From assembly GCA_964235605.1 (NCBI GenBank), contig CAXSCR010000084.1:1-13499 (forward strand): a DNA stretch of 13,499 bases. Direction: 5' to 3'. The position numbers and the translations under genes were made by a program. Positions 1-7,474 of this stretch are shown here, piece after piece. Position 1 is the first letter of the stretch, and every line of letters begins with the position of its first letter. The notes below the pieces were generated by a model that did not search any database, had not been told where the DNA came from, and saw only the letters and a program-made list of their open reading frames with translations. Source of the stretch: DATCRE01 sp964235605. Its GTDB lineage: Bacteria; Bacteroidota; Bacteroidia; Cytophagales; Cyclobacteriaceae.

Positions 1-2
1 TT

Positions 3-125
3 ACGGATGCTCGAACAAATTCCCATCTCACGGATTTAGCACAGCGCGATAAAAGAAATTTCCCTGGACGCAACGGACCCTCAGCGATTCTTAAAGTTAT
101 ATCCTTAAACCGAGATAAAGATTAA
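3..125 (+). CDS. Possible 3' end of a gene that starts before the window
   Basis: One frame stays open from the window edge for 40 codons and stops at TAA 123-125. The encoded tail is hydrophilic, reads RNFPGRNGPSAILKV in its middle and ends SLNRDKD. I do not recognise a family. The other two forward frames stop earlier, and the predicted amino-acid mix is protein-like, but the piece is too short to prove coding. The following 169 bases before the next gene hold no other open frame that I would call. Confidence 0.3.
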   Translation, partial: TDARTNSHLTDLAQRDKRNFPGRNGPSAILKVISLNRDKD

Positions 126-234
126 CAGCAGCAGACTACCATTCAAACGAAATTAATAAAGCATTGTAAACGGAGCAGAAGGTGTGATCTTACAAAGAAT
201 TCATACGGTTGCGTGAATATAGTACGACAACTGC

Positions 235-265
235 TTGGCCTTCCATAGTTACTCTTGTAACTTTC
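235..265 (+). promoter_or_regulatory. Candidate Bacteroidota-type promoter for the 295 gene
   Basis: TTGG at 235-238 is followed after exactly 19 bases by TAACTTTC at 258-265. This is close to the Bacteroidota consensus TTTG-N19/21-TAnnTTTG, with one mismatch in the -7 element. It would place transcription start near 272 and leave a leader of about 20 bases before the ATG at 295. A short inverted repeat, GTTAC-TCTT-GTAAC (248-261), overlaps it. This is a pattern match only. Confidence 0.35.
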
Positions 266-294
266 GGCATAAATAACCTCTAACGCTAAAATAT

Positions 295-630
295 ATGGCA
301 AAAACAACAGCTAAAACTGCCACAGCAACAGATAAAAAAACGGCACTGTCTAAGTCAAAGACCCATGCTTCAAGCATAGACTCACTAGAAAAGATTAGTG
401 AGGAGGTCTTAAATAAATTTCATAGTCTTAAAATCGAGCAGCAACTACAAGCCGATCTTGAGTGGTGCTTAGGTAGCTACCGACATGATAAAAATCCCAG
501 CGGACTATTAAAAATTATTGGCAAGTCGTTCAACGTACTCAAAGAGGAGCAAACGAAGAAGACCAAAGGCGTAACCGATAAATTGATTACCGATATAGAA
601 AAGATTTTGAAAGCAGAGCAAGGCATATAA
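295..630 (+). CDS. Small basic hypothetical protein, 111 aa
   Basis: The protein has a Lys/Thr/Ala-rich, probably disordered N-terminus (residues 1-24), then a mostly helical region (about 28-110) with many Lys and Glu residues. There is no signal peptide or membrane segment, so it is likely cytoplasmic. The basic N-terminus would suit a nucleic-acid-associated protein, but no recognised domain supports that. The ATG at 295 is the first in frame and follows a weak promoter-like pair. The stop is followed 10 bases later by a strong intrinsic terminator, so this is a complete single-gene unit. I do not recognise the family and assign no function. Confidence 0.75.
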   Translation: MAKTTAKTATATDKKTALSKSKTHASSIDSLEKISEEVLNKFHSLKIEQQLQADLEWCLGSYRHDKNPSGLLKIIGKSFNVLKEEQTKKTKGVTDKLITDIEKILKAEQGI

Positions 631-640
631 CAACTGCAAA

Positions 641-671
641 GGCTAATCGACAGATTAGCCTTCATTTTTTT
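641..671 (+). terminator. Intrinsic terminator after the 111-aa gene
   Basis: A perfect 8-bp stem GGCTAATC / GATTAGCC (641-648 and 653-660) with a GACA loop is followed by a T-rich run ending in seven T. It lies 10 bases after the stop at 630. On the opposite strand the sequence after the stem is not a clean T run, so it mainly serves the + strand gene, although it also sits just past the end of the convergent deaminase gene. Confidence 0.85.
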
Positions 672-678
672 AACATGA

Positions 679-1161
679 TTAAATCATGTGGGTAGTGTTC
701 GATATAAGACCTTTGTACCGCTCTGCACCGACTCCAAATTTTTGCAAGAAATCAATCCCCTCGTCAGACTTAATTCCCTTATACTCCGCATATGAGCTTA
801 GATAGATAACCCTTTTAATACCCATGGAGTATATAATACGTGCACACGCCAAACAAGGCGAAAGTGTCACGTAAAGCGTTGCACCTTCTACACCCGTTTT
901 ATTTTTAACTGCATATAGAATAGCATTCTGTTCTGCATGAATGGCCAGCGAGCATCCCCCTTTTGAATCACGTGGACACCCAGTCTCTGGCCATTCTACG
1001 TCACAATTATGAGTACCTGAAGGAGGCCCGTTGTATCCAATAGAAATAATCCGTGTATCCTTAGTTAACACGGCACCTACATGTCGCTTTATACAATGTG
1101 ATCTCCTGGCGAGATTAACAGCCAGCTCCATATAGATATCATCAAAGGCAGGTTTATTCAT
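679..1161 (-). CDS. Deoxycytidylate (dCMP) deaminase family protein
   Basis: This is a zinc-dependent deaminase of the cytidine/deoxycytidylate deaminase superfamily. Members of this subgroup convert dCMP to dUMP, feeding dTMP synthesis in the cytoplasm. The zinc site is complete: H75-A-E77 supplies a zinc ligand and the catalytic Glu, and P102-C103-x-x-C106 supplies the two cysteine ligands. Further typical elements are the VGAVLTKD strand (residues 28-35) and the GYNGPPSG loop (42-49). At 160 aa it has the usual length. Cys54, Cys62 and Cys70 form an extra Cys-rich insert before the HAE motif, as is common in this family. It stands alone, convergent with the 295 gene. The ComE-type name used in some genomes refers to the same fold; dCMP specificity is inferred from family resemblance. 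Confidence 0.9.
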   Translation of the reverse strand: MNKPAFDDIYMELAVNLARRSHCIKRHVGAVLTKDTRIISIGYNGPPSGTHNCDVEWPETGCPRDSKGGCSLAIHAEQNAILYAVKNKTGVEGATLYVTLSPCLACARIIYSMGIKRVIYLSSYAEYKGIKSDEGIDFLQKFGVGAERYKGLISNTTHMI

Positions 1162-1482
1162 TGAGCAAAAATAGAAGTTAGAAGTTACAAAGTAGAATTT
1201 GAAATCTTACTGCTCAATATTTGTATTATTCTTGCTTATATTTATTGGTCCAATAAAATTTCAATGTAGAAAGCATTTGCTGGCGCATCATTGCAAATCA
1301 AAATTCGGACTCCAAAGGTTGTTAATACAGTTTAGCCCTATTAGTGTAATGATATGAAAGCGCTGTTGAAAAAAATAAATTTGCTTGGTTACCCAAATAA
1401 AAGTAATGCTGAGTATATAAGCCAGGGTTCTACCATTATGAAGCCTGTATTAAGTTTTCGTTTAAATACACATGGATATTAT
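1162..1482. other. Divergent intergenic region
   Basis: About 320 bases lie between the deaminase start and the chosen start of the next gene. It is AT-rich. Near the deaminase ATG there is a TATTTTTG element (- strand, 1173-1166) of the -7 type, which would give an almost leaderless transcript, and a tandem 7-mer GAAGTTA at 1174-1187. A frame continuous with the next gene is open back to 1354, but its first 43 residues do not look like protein (see that gene). No RNA gene or conserved structure was seen. Confidence 0.5.
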
Positions 1483-1992
1483 ATGAGATTTCTTATTCCA
1501 TTGCTCCTGCTGTTTACCTTTGCTACCGGGTTCGGTCAAGATCTTGCTGAACTCGAAAAACGAAATGGCTTTAAAGATATTAAACTAGGAATGGTAGTAG
1601 ATTCTTTAAAAGGCTACAAGCTGAAGAAACAATTCTTGGAAAATAAAGAATTTCCAGCCAAACTTTATTCAGTAGAGCATGCTGATTATGACAAAATTGG
1701 CGAAGTAAAGGTTAGAAGTGTAGAAGTAAAAACTTATAAAGATCTGATCTATGAAATAACTGTGATCACCGACAAGGACTTGCGTATGATGAAAGCCTTA
1801 GAAGCCCTCTATGGTAAATCTGAATATGATTTAAAAAAAGAAACTTATTTCTGGAAGTCTGAAAACCTTGCATTAAAATTCAGGTCATATAATAAAAATC
1901 GCCTGGAGTTAGAGTACAGCTCATTTCCTGTTAGAAGGAAAATGAAAGAAGATAAAAATCAAAAAGTGGATAATATATCAAAGGATTTTTAA
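1483..1992 (+). CDS. Secreted hypothetical protein, about 169 aa
   Basis: The frame is open from 1354, but I place the start at ATG 1483 because the next residues form a clean signal peptide: MRFL, a Leu/Phe-rich core, then ATGFGQ with likely cleavage next to the Gln, as is common in Bacteroidota. The mature part is Lys/Glu-rich and contains NGFKDIKLGM near its start, a short motif seen in many uncharacterised secreted proteins of this phylum. The rest alternates short strands and helices with no recognised catalytic motif, and the C-terminus is strongly charged. The next gene begins 9 bases after the stop on the same strand, so the two are probably cotranscribed. No function can be assigned. 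Confidence 0.7.
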   Translation: MRFLIPLLLLFTFATGFGQDLAELEKRNGFKDIKLGMVVDSLKGYKLKKQFLENKEFPAKLYSVEHADYDKIGEVKVRSVEVKTYKDLIYEITVITDKDLRMMKALEALYGKSEYDLKKETYFWKSENLALKFRSYNKNRLELEYSSFPVRRKMKEDKNQKVDNISKDF

Positions 1993-2001
1993 TTTACTCA
2001 T

Positions 2002-2769
2002 ATGAAATTAATTTTCTCATCACTATTCGCGTTAGTTACTACCATGACCTTGGCGCAAAATAAAACTACTCCTGAAGCAACTGAGGTTTGGACACCCATT
2101 CCAGCCATCGTAACCCCAAGCGAAAGCACGAACGCAGCACCAGCAGATGCTATCATTTTGTTTGATGGAAAAACGCTTGACAAATGGGTATCTACAAATG
2201 ATATTACGAAGCCTGCTCAATGGACAATATCAGATGGCATGATAACCGTAAAAAAGGGTACTGGTAACATACAAACCAAACAATCATTTTTAGATTACCA
2301 ATTACATATTGAATGGCGCATTCCTTTAAATATTACAGGCGCTGGGCAAGCCCGTGGCAATAGCGGTTTATTTCTCGCCACATTAGGACCTGGCGATAAT
2401 GGGTATGAAATTCAAATACTAGACTCCTATAATAACAAAACGTATGTAAATGGCCAAGCGGGTAGTATTTACAAACAATACGCACCTCTGGTAAATGTCT
2501 GTAAAAAACCAGGCGCGTGGCAGACCTATGATATTATTTGGACTGCACCTCGTTTTAATGAAGATGGTTCCTTAAGGACTGCTGCAAGAATAACTGCTTT
2601 TCATAATGGCATTTTGATCCAAAATAATACTGAATTAAAAGGCAAAACTGTTTATATAGGTGATCCATCCTATACAAAACATGGCCCAACGCCTATTAGG
2701 TTGCAAGACCATGGTGATCCAAGTGAGCCTATTAGCTTCAAAAATATCTGGATACGCGAGCTGCTGTAA
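2002..2769 (+). CDS. Secreted 3-keto-disaccharide hydrolase family protein (DUF1080)
   Basis: The protein matches the DUF1080 / 3-keto-disaccharide hydrolase family, a concanavalin-like beta-sandwich. Characterised relatives cleave or hydrate 3-keto-glycosides in the periplasm or outside the cell. Visible hallmarks are ILFDGKTLDKWV (residues 51-62) near the start, W73-T-I-S-D-G-M and the DYQLHIEWRIP strand (97-107), GNSGLFL (119-125), GYEIQILDSY (133-142), the AWQTYDIIWTAP segment, and the closing IRLQDHGDP and FKNIWIREL. Residues 1-18 form a signal peptide (cleavage after TLA, before Q19). Residues 20-48, rich in Thr/Pro/Ala, are a linker longer than usual. At 255 aa the single domain appears complete. 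The exact substrate cannot be read from sequence. Confidence 0.88.
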   Translation: MKLIFSSLFALVTTMTLAQNKTTPEATEVWTPIPAIVTPSESTNAAPADAIILFDGKTLDKWVSTNDITKPAQWTISDGMITVKKGTGNIQTKQSFLDYQLHIEWRIPLNITGAGQARGNSGLFLATLGPGDNGYEIQILDSYNNKTYVNGQAGSIYKQYAPLVNVCKKPGAWQTYDIIWTAPRFNEDGSLRTAARITAFHNGILIQNNTELKGKTVYIGDPSYTKHGPTPIRLQDHGDPSEPISFKNIWIRELL

Positions 2770-2996
2770 TAATTTGTAAACAACAAATCTGGATTATGTT
2801 AGTAAGCTAACTAACCCGCCACTATACCATAAAATAGCTGTTTTTACCTGTTCAGAGTTTGTATTTTCATAGCTTCCTTTATATCCAATTGGAGAGCTTC
2901 TAAGCAGAGGCTTCGGTTACGCCAAAGATGTTTGCTGATATTTGTTTGTTCAGTAAGCTTGAGATTCTGGAAAAGACAGATGTGAGTGAAGTTAAG

Positions 2997-3948
2997 TTAG
3001 ATGGGTTCAAAACATTTTGTTGATCTGCTAATTTCATTTAAAGATGAGGAAGGAAAAGATGAATTAACCAGCTTTAACAATTCTTCCTTCGATACTTCAT
3101 CTTTTGATGCAGCTAATGCCATCACACTGTCTATTTTGGAGATACCAAGGGAGTCATACAACTTTTGAAGTGTCTTTGAAGAGTAGATATGATTCAGGTC
3201 GGGCACACCTCCTTTAATTTCCTCTACAAAGGCCTGTCCCTTTTCTACACGCTGGGTAATACTATCCGAATAATTTTTAACTTTTCGATAAGTATCATTT
3301 TTTTGAAGTTGATTGTCTGGTTTATCGAGTAAATCAGTCGTGCGATTACCTGTACCAGGTATTTGATTGGATAGATCTGAAAGATTAGTTCTGGCCTTTT
3401 CCTGAACACCTTGCTTTGTATTCAAACCAGGCACATTTTTCGGAAGACTCTCTTTATTCAATTTTGAATTTGAAAGATTGGGCAATTGATCACCAAGCTT
3501 TTGAATATCGTTTGCTTTATCAGGCAATACCAGTTTTCCATCTTCATAGGTAACATTTAAATTTAGAGAGTCATTCTTTTGTGGTTTTACTTTTTTCCAA
3601 ACTGGCACGCTATCATTCAGCGCCTGTTTTGTCAGAACCTATGTTCGCCTTCACCTCTTGACTAATCGCAGATGATGCATTTTTTATTTCTCGACTCTGA
3701 GTCTTCAAACCTTGATCCGCCTCGCTTTCTACCTTCCTACCTGCTATTGTCAATCTTGTTTTAATTGATACACTATCATCAGCAGGTAATGCTAAATTGT
3801 TTTTTCCTTTCACATCAACTGATTCTTGAAATTTTTTCTCCATTGTTTTGTTGTGCTCAGAATCCACGTTGGGAGTATGCTGAGCATACGCTGGCAACAT
3901 TGTGCCGAACACAACAAAATGGAAAAATATGAATCGTTTGAAAATCAT
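2997..3948 (-). pseudogene. Secreted helical hypothetical protein, split by a frameshift
   Basis: Two abutting open frames appear to be one gene. The first (3948 to 3613) starts with a signal peptide (MIFKRFIFFHF... ending PAYA, before Q) and stops shortly after IGSDKTGAE. The second (3608 to 2997) has only a GTG as formal start, but its frame is open further upstream as TKQALNDSVPVWKK, so it overlaps the end of the first. Skipping one base in the AAAA run near 3630 joins them smoothly as SDK-QALNDSV, giving about 317 aa. Composition is continuous: Lys/Ser/Asn/Asp-rich with long helical stretches. The last 60 residues contain SLGISKIDSVMALAASKDEV. It follows the tail-fibre-like gene by 12 bases and is probably in the same operon. 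No family is recognised. The break may be real or a sequencing error. Confidence 0.65.
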
Positions 3949-3960
3949 GTTAGCAGTTCC

Positions 3961-5220
3961 TTATTTCTTTTCAATCAGCAATCTCAGTGCATCAATTTGT
4001 TTTTGTTGTTCAATGATATAAAGCGTTAGCTCCTCTACCTTCTTAAGCAGTGTTACATCCAGCTCGCCAACACTGTAACCATTTTCACGCACCTCTTTGG
4101 CTGTAGGTACATTGGGCAAATGTTTATTCGCATATATAAATTTCTCGAGCTGAGGTAGAGAAGAGAGTTTGTATTGGGGTTCAAAAACATAATCAGGCCA
4201 GTTAGCTTGAAGTTTAATGACCATGTCTTCCGTAACCATATTTCCGGCAACGGCAAGTTTGTACGACTTAGGATCATTGGTACCGATGCCAATATTTCCA
4301 CCACTGGTAATAATCATTCGTGCTGTGTTACTGGTTCCAAAAACCAATGGAAAGGCACCGGTTGTTGATATCGAAGCGCTCTCTCCAGTCGGTCCGCCCG
4401 TAACCAAACTACCTGCGTAGGTGCTGCCTGAATAATCCATCTCCAGGGCTCTTACGTTGCTATTCAAATTGTTATACAATCGAAAAGTGGAATAGCCCGT
4501 TGCACTGGTATTTCGTGTGATCTGCCCAACTGATGTGCTTGAATTCCCAACCACTTCAAGGTTCATTTGAGGAGCAGGTGCGCCAATGCCAATAAAGCCA
4601 TTTGAATTTAAAATAGTAAGACGATCAACATTATTCGAAATCAAAGAAAAATTATTTGCTCCGCGCGAGCCTACCCTTATTTGATTGGGTGTAGCAATGA
4701 CGGATTCAAAAACACCCAGCACGCCCCCGTTGCTAACCTCCATGGAAATATTTCCTGGCGCAGCGGTACCTGAAGCGCGTATAATAGCACCCGAATTTAA
4801 ACTCACCACATCCAATCTCGCCGTGGGGTTTACAGTACCTATGCCAACATTTCCTGCCGATGTACCGGAGTTGATAATGCGCATTCTTTCTGTGGCGTTT
4901 AATTGAAATATAAAAGGATTGGTAGTGTTGTTAACATTAAAAATACCAGCAGTAGAAATAAAATTACCCGTGGTTAGAATATTACCACCGCTAACATGCA
5001 GCTTTTCCGTTGGCGCGGTTATCCCGATGCCCAAGAACCCGGCCGTTGTGCTCGTGCCACCCACTATGGTTGCGCGTGAAACACCTTGCGTTTGCATGGA
5101 GAAGGGTACACCCAAATTTGTGGCATTAAATGTTCCCGTTGGTGAAGTGACTTGGCCTTGCACATGGCCAGTAATCATTGCCAGCAGCAGGCAACAAATG
5201 GTAAGTAATTTGGTTTTCAT
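3961..5220 (-). CDS. Secreted tail-fibre-like repeat protein
   Basis: This is an extracellular fibre-type protein common in Bacteroidota. I start it at ATG 5220 rather than four codons earlier because MKTKLL plus a Leu-rich core and GHVQGQ form a signal peptide. The body has four degenerate repeats centred on GxxGIG(T)xxPxxxLxV (residues about 62-76, 123-138, 208-224 and 308-326 of the 419-aa form), three of them preceded by an ERMRIINSG-like strand. Such repeats form trimeric beta-fibres in phage tails and adhesins. The C-terminus has NWPDYVFEPQY, HLPNVPTAKEV and GELDVTLLKKVEEL, then a coiled coil, the layout typical of this protein type. It lies downstream of the rhs fragment and membrane gene on the same strand and directly upstream of the split secreted gene. 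Surface display is inferred; partner and ligand are unknown. Confidence 0.82.
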   Translation of the reverse strand: MKTKLLTICCLLLAMITGHVQGQVTSPTGTFNATNLGVPFSMQTQGVSRATIVGGTSTTAGFLGIGITAPTEKLHVSGGNILTTGNFISTAGIFNVNNTTNPFIFQLNATERMRIINSGTSAGNVGIGTVNPTARLDVVSLNSGAIIRASGTAAPGNISMEVSNGGVLGVFESVIATPNQIRVGSRGANNFSLISNNVDRLTILNSNGFIGIGAPAPQMNLEVVGNSSTSVGQITRNTSATGYSTFRLYNNLNSNVRALEMDYSGSTYAGSLVTGGPTGESASISTTGAFPLVFGTSNTARMIITSGGNIGIGTNDPKSYKLAVAGNMVTEDMVIKLQANWPDYVFEPQYKLSSLPQLEKFIYANKHLPNVPTAKEVRENGYSVGELDVTLLKKVEELTLYIIEQQKQIDALRLLIEKK

Positions 5221-5232
5221 AATTTGGGTCAA

Positions 5233-5482
5233 TTAAGGTTTTTTCGTTTTTAGTTATGCGCTATATATATTCTGTGTTCGCAGAATCTCCCGCTTCGGGG
5301 ACACTGCGTTTCTTGCACCATCGTTAAGAGGCCATGCTTTTGTCAAATCAATATCTTCTAATCCTTATAACTTATCACTTATCGTTCTCTTAACTATACT
5401 TACTTTAAGGTGAAGGCAAGATGCCTTCTTTATACTCGTCTCTCGGCCCAGCCTAGCGACTGATTAGGTGATGAAACGACCG
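5233..5482. other. Intergenic region with several small hairpins
   Basis: These 250 bases separate the membrane gene from the fibre gene. They contain three perfect small stems: ATTCTG/CAGAAT (5269-5274 and 5281-5286), CCCG/CGGG (5289-5292 and 5296-5299) and GAAGGCA/TGCCTTC with an AGA loop (5412-5418 and 5422-5428). The last is followed by TTTAT on the + strand but has no T run on the - strand, so it is a poor terminator for the membrane gene. The fibre gene may have its own promoter here, but I found no convincing TAnnTTTG element. Confidence 0.4.
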
Positions 5483-6049
5483 TTATTTCCGGACTTTATA
5501 AAAGCCGATTTTTGAATGGAGCATTTCTAATGTACTCTTCCAAGTAAAGGGCCCAACAAAAATTACTTCGTTAATATTTTCATTAGTAATCTTAATGCGC
5601 CAAAGTGATAGAATTTCCATTTTTGTGCCATACGCTAACAGTGATTCACAATCTGATTTTGAATTGCACAAGTAAATTCTTTCATATTCTAAATAGTACC
5701 AACCAGTATTAACTCTGCCATCTGAAAAAGAATTAAAACCTATCATCCTTCCACAAAGCAACCATAGCAGAAACAAAATTGAAATTATTCCCAATTTATA
5801 AAACTTAGGTTTTATCCAAAAACTAATCAATGTGCACGCATAGGTCCCTAAAAATATTACAAGAAGCGTATAATCAATTTTTGTAGTCGACGTCAAATAA
5901 TCCGCACTTTCGGAAACAAATAATAATTTACCAAGGTCACTAAAACTTATCAGTGTAAGTGTAACCATTGTTAACATCCCGATAATAAGCAGACCTAAGA
6001 TTACATACTTTCTGAAATTTATAAGGAAAAGCTTAGTTGACAGTGTCAT
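5483..6049 (-). CDS. Three-helix membrane protein, candidate Rhs immunity protein
   Basis: The 188-aa protein has three strongly hydrophobic segments (about residues 15-37, 58-78 and 83-104) followed by an 85-residue soluble tail. Positive charges lie before helix 1 (K6, R13, K14) and between helices 2 and 3 (KPKFYK), so the N-terminus is predicted inside and the tail outside the cytoplasmic membrane, in the periplasm. I do not recognise a family. Its start lies only 14 bases past the stop of the rhs 3' fragment on the same strand, which is the usual place of an immunity gene in Rhs loci. A periplasmic tail would suit protection against a toxin acting on envelope glycans. The immunity role is inferred from position and topology, not homology. 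Confidence 0.7.
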   Translation of the reverse strand: MTLSTKLFLINFRKYVILGLLIIGMLTMVTLTLISFSDLGKLLFVSESADYLTSTTKIDYTLLVIFLGTYACTLISFWIKPKFYKLGIISILFLLWLLCGRMIGFNSFSDGRVNTGWYYLEYERIYLCNSKSDCESLLAYGTKMEILSLWRIKITNENINEVIFVGPFTWKSTLEMLHSKIGFYKVRK

Positions 6050-6063
6050 AATAAATCTTCATT

Positions 6064-7049
6064 TTAATTTAGAGGCACAGAAACATTAACACCACTCGGA
6101 ATCGTACTGTTTTTTCTTGTATCAGGTGACGTTTTAACTTGACCGTCTTGAATTAAAGTTGCGGACGTTGATCCGTCAAAACCTAGCACATTGTCGAATC
6201 CTTCTTTAGATAATTTGTCTCTAATTTGATCGAGAGTAAAACCATCCACGCCATCCTCTTGAGAAACAATAATCCAATTATTAGTTTTAGAATTATATCC
6301 TAAAATTGTTTTACCAACGTTAGCGTTGTTTTGATCGGTGTACACACCGTTACTTCTCTGCAATAGATATTTTTCGTTTTTAGGTCCAGGAGGGCCAATT
6401 TGGGGGAGTCCCTTAGGCGCGCCAGGTCGATAGATATTTTGTTCTCCGTATTTTAACCCATTAACAATCATCGGTGTTCCACCCCCAAAACCAATATGGC
6501 TATCAGATGGTACATTCCCCTGACCACATGACCAATTACGAGCATTTCTACTTTGTGAAAAATAAAAAGTTTGATCAGAAGACCTGCCTGCTAAACGCTT
6601 GCCGTCTGAAATATTAAAACCTTGAGGCGTATAATCAGTTATAGGCTGTGGGGTTCTGGCGATTGCATAACTAAAACTACTCTTATAATCGAACATTTGA
6701 GTATTAATAGTAAAATCTGAAACTTTAGGATTATCAATAGCTGCTTCCGTAAAATATTGGTTTGACTGTCTAAATACCAATGTGAAGTCAACATTCTTTA
6801 GTCTCACAAATGTTGTGTTATTGGTAGTGCTAACTTTAGCCTCCAATCCATCTAAATCAATGGCAAGAATAGGAGTATTCGATGCAAATTGATATGGCGT
6901 CAACATTGAATAGTCTCCTGTCAACGGATCTACACTCAAGAACCTACCCAACCTTGGATTGTAAATCCTAAAACCATAATCATAATGCGTATCACCTAGT
7001 TCGTCTTTTTCGTCTTTCTCTTTTCCATTAAACCATAACGGTAAGCATT
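6064..7049 (-). pseudogene. 3' fragment of an rhs gene with a phosphodiester-glycosidase-like tip
   Basis: The fragment encodes the end of an Rhs repeat-associated core: NAYRYG (7049-7032), then after a one-base frame change FNGKEKD, DYGFRIYNPRLGRFLSVDPL, and PYQFASNTPILAIDLDG. The missing base is in the AAA at 7030-7032 (+ strand), where the family reading needs four A. No core sequence upstream of NAYRYG is present, and the only start in the open part is a TTG inside the core, so it is not a self-standing gene. The variable tip (about 225 residues after AIDLDG) resembles the NAGPA / phosphodiester glycosidase domain (DUF2233): in order FTINTQMFD, GFNISDGK, GTPMIVNG, KTILGYNSKTNNWIIV, GFTLDQIRDKL and LGFDGSTSATL. 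These follow the family pattern INGGFFD, GLVISNGK, GGPxLVxNG, RTAIG, GxTLxELA, LDGGGSSTL. Family members cleave sugar-phosphate diester linkages. A toxic role here is inferred. Confidence 0.78.
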
Positions 7050-7474
7050 AACACATTTTTTAGATGGTCATCTTCAAAACACCAGGCACCTCTTTTTCAA
7101 AGAACTTCTTTTTTGTTTTAAGGCTCGCAAAAGGTAGTGAAAAAACGCAACCGCCAAAGACACTGACAGGCTTGAACCAAAACGGTACGAGAGTGGGGTA
7201 ATGTTCTGGTTTAAAGCATTACGCAACCAACACACACTCTCCGGTCAAAAGGCAGGCTCTAACCCACTAACCGTAACGGGAGCGGAACTTGGTAAACCTG
7301 TGCTTCTCTTCGATGATGAATCGAAGAAAGTGAACCGTAAGGAACACCCATAGTTGCACAGGCAGAGGATGGTAGAAAAAGCAAACGCACTGTTGTAATG
7401 GCAGTGATATGCCCACTTCTACCGGGTACTTGTTTACGAAAAACTTGTAGGTATCTTTTAAATCATGAAAGCAA

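Noticed and set aside
674..688. Palindrome CATGAT-TAA-ATCATG at the deaminase stop
   Set aside because: It is short and AT-rich with no T run; it overlaps the last codons of the deaminase and needs no further role.
1354..1482. N-terminal extension of the 1483 gene from ATG 1354
   Set aside because: The extra 43 residues precede a good signal peptide, which must be N-terminal, so the later ATG is preferred.
2798..2811. Hairpin GTTAG-TAAG-CTAAC after the 3-keto-disaccharide hydrolase gene
   Set aside because: The stem is only 5 bp and no T run follows, so I did not call it a terminator. The rest of 2770-2996 shows no open frame or structure.
4174..5236. Several + strand open frames opposite the fibre gene
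   Set aside because: They are shadows of a repetitive, well-supported - strand gene and show no domain of their own.
7060..7200. A long - strand open frame opposite the intron 5' part, ending VPGVLKMTI and stop near 7061
   Set aside because: It lies opposite the structured intron RNA region, has no homology that I recognise and no suitable start; it is probably a chance antisense frame.
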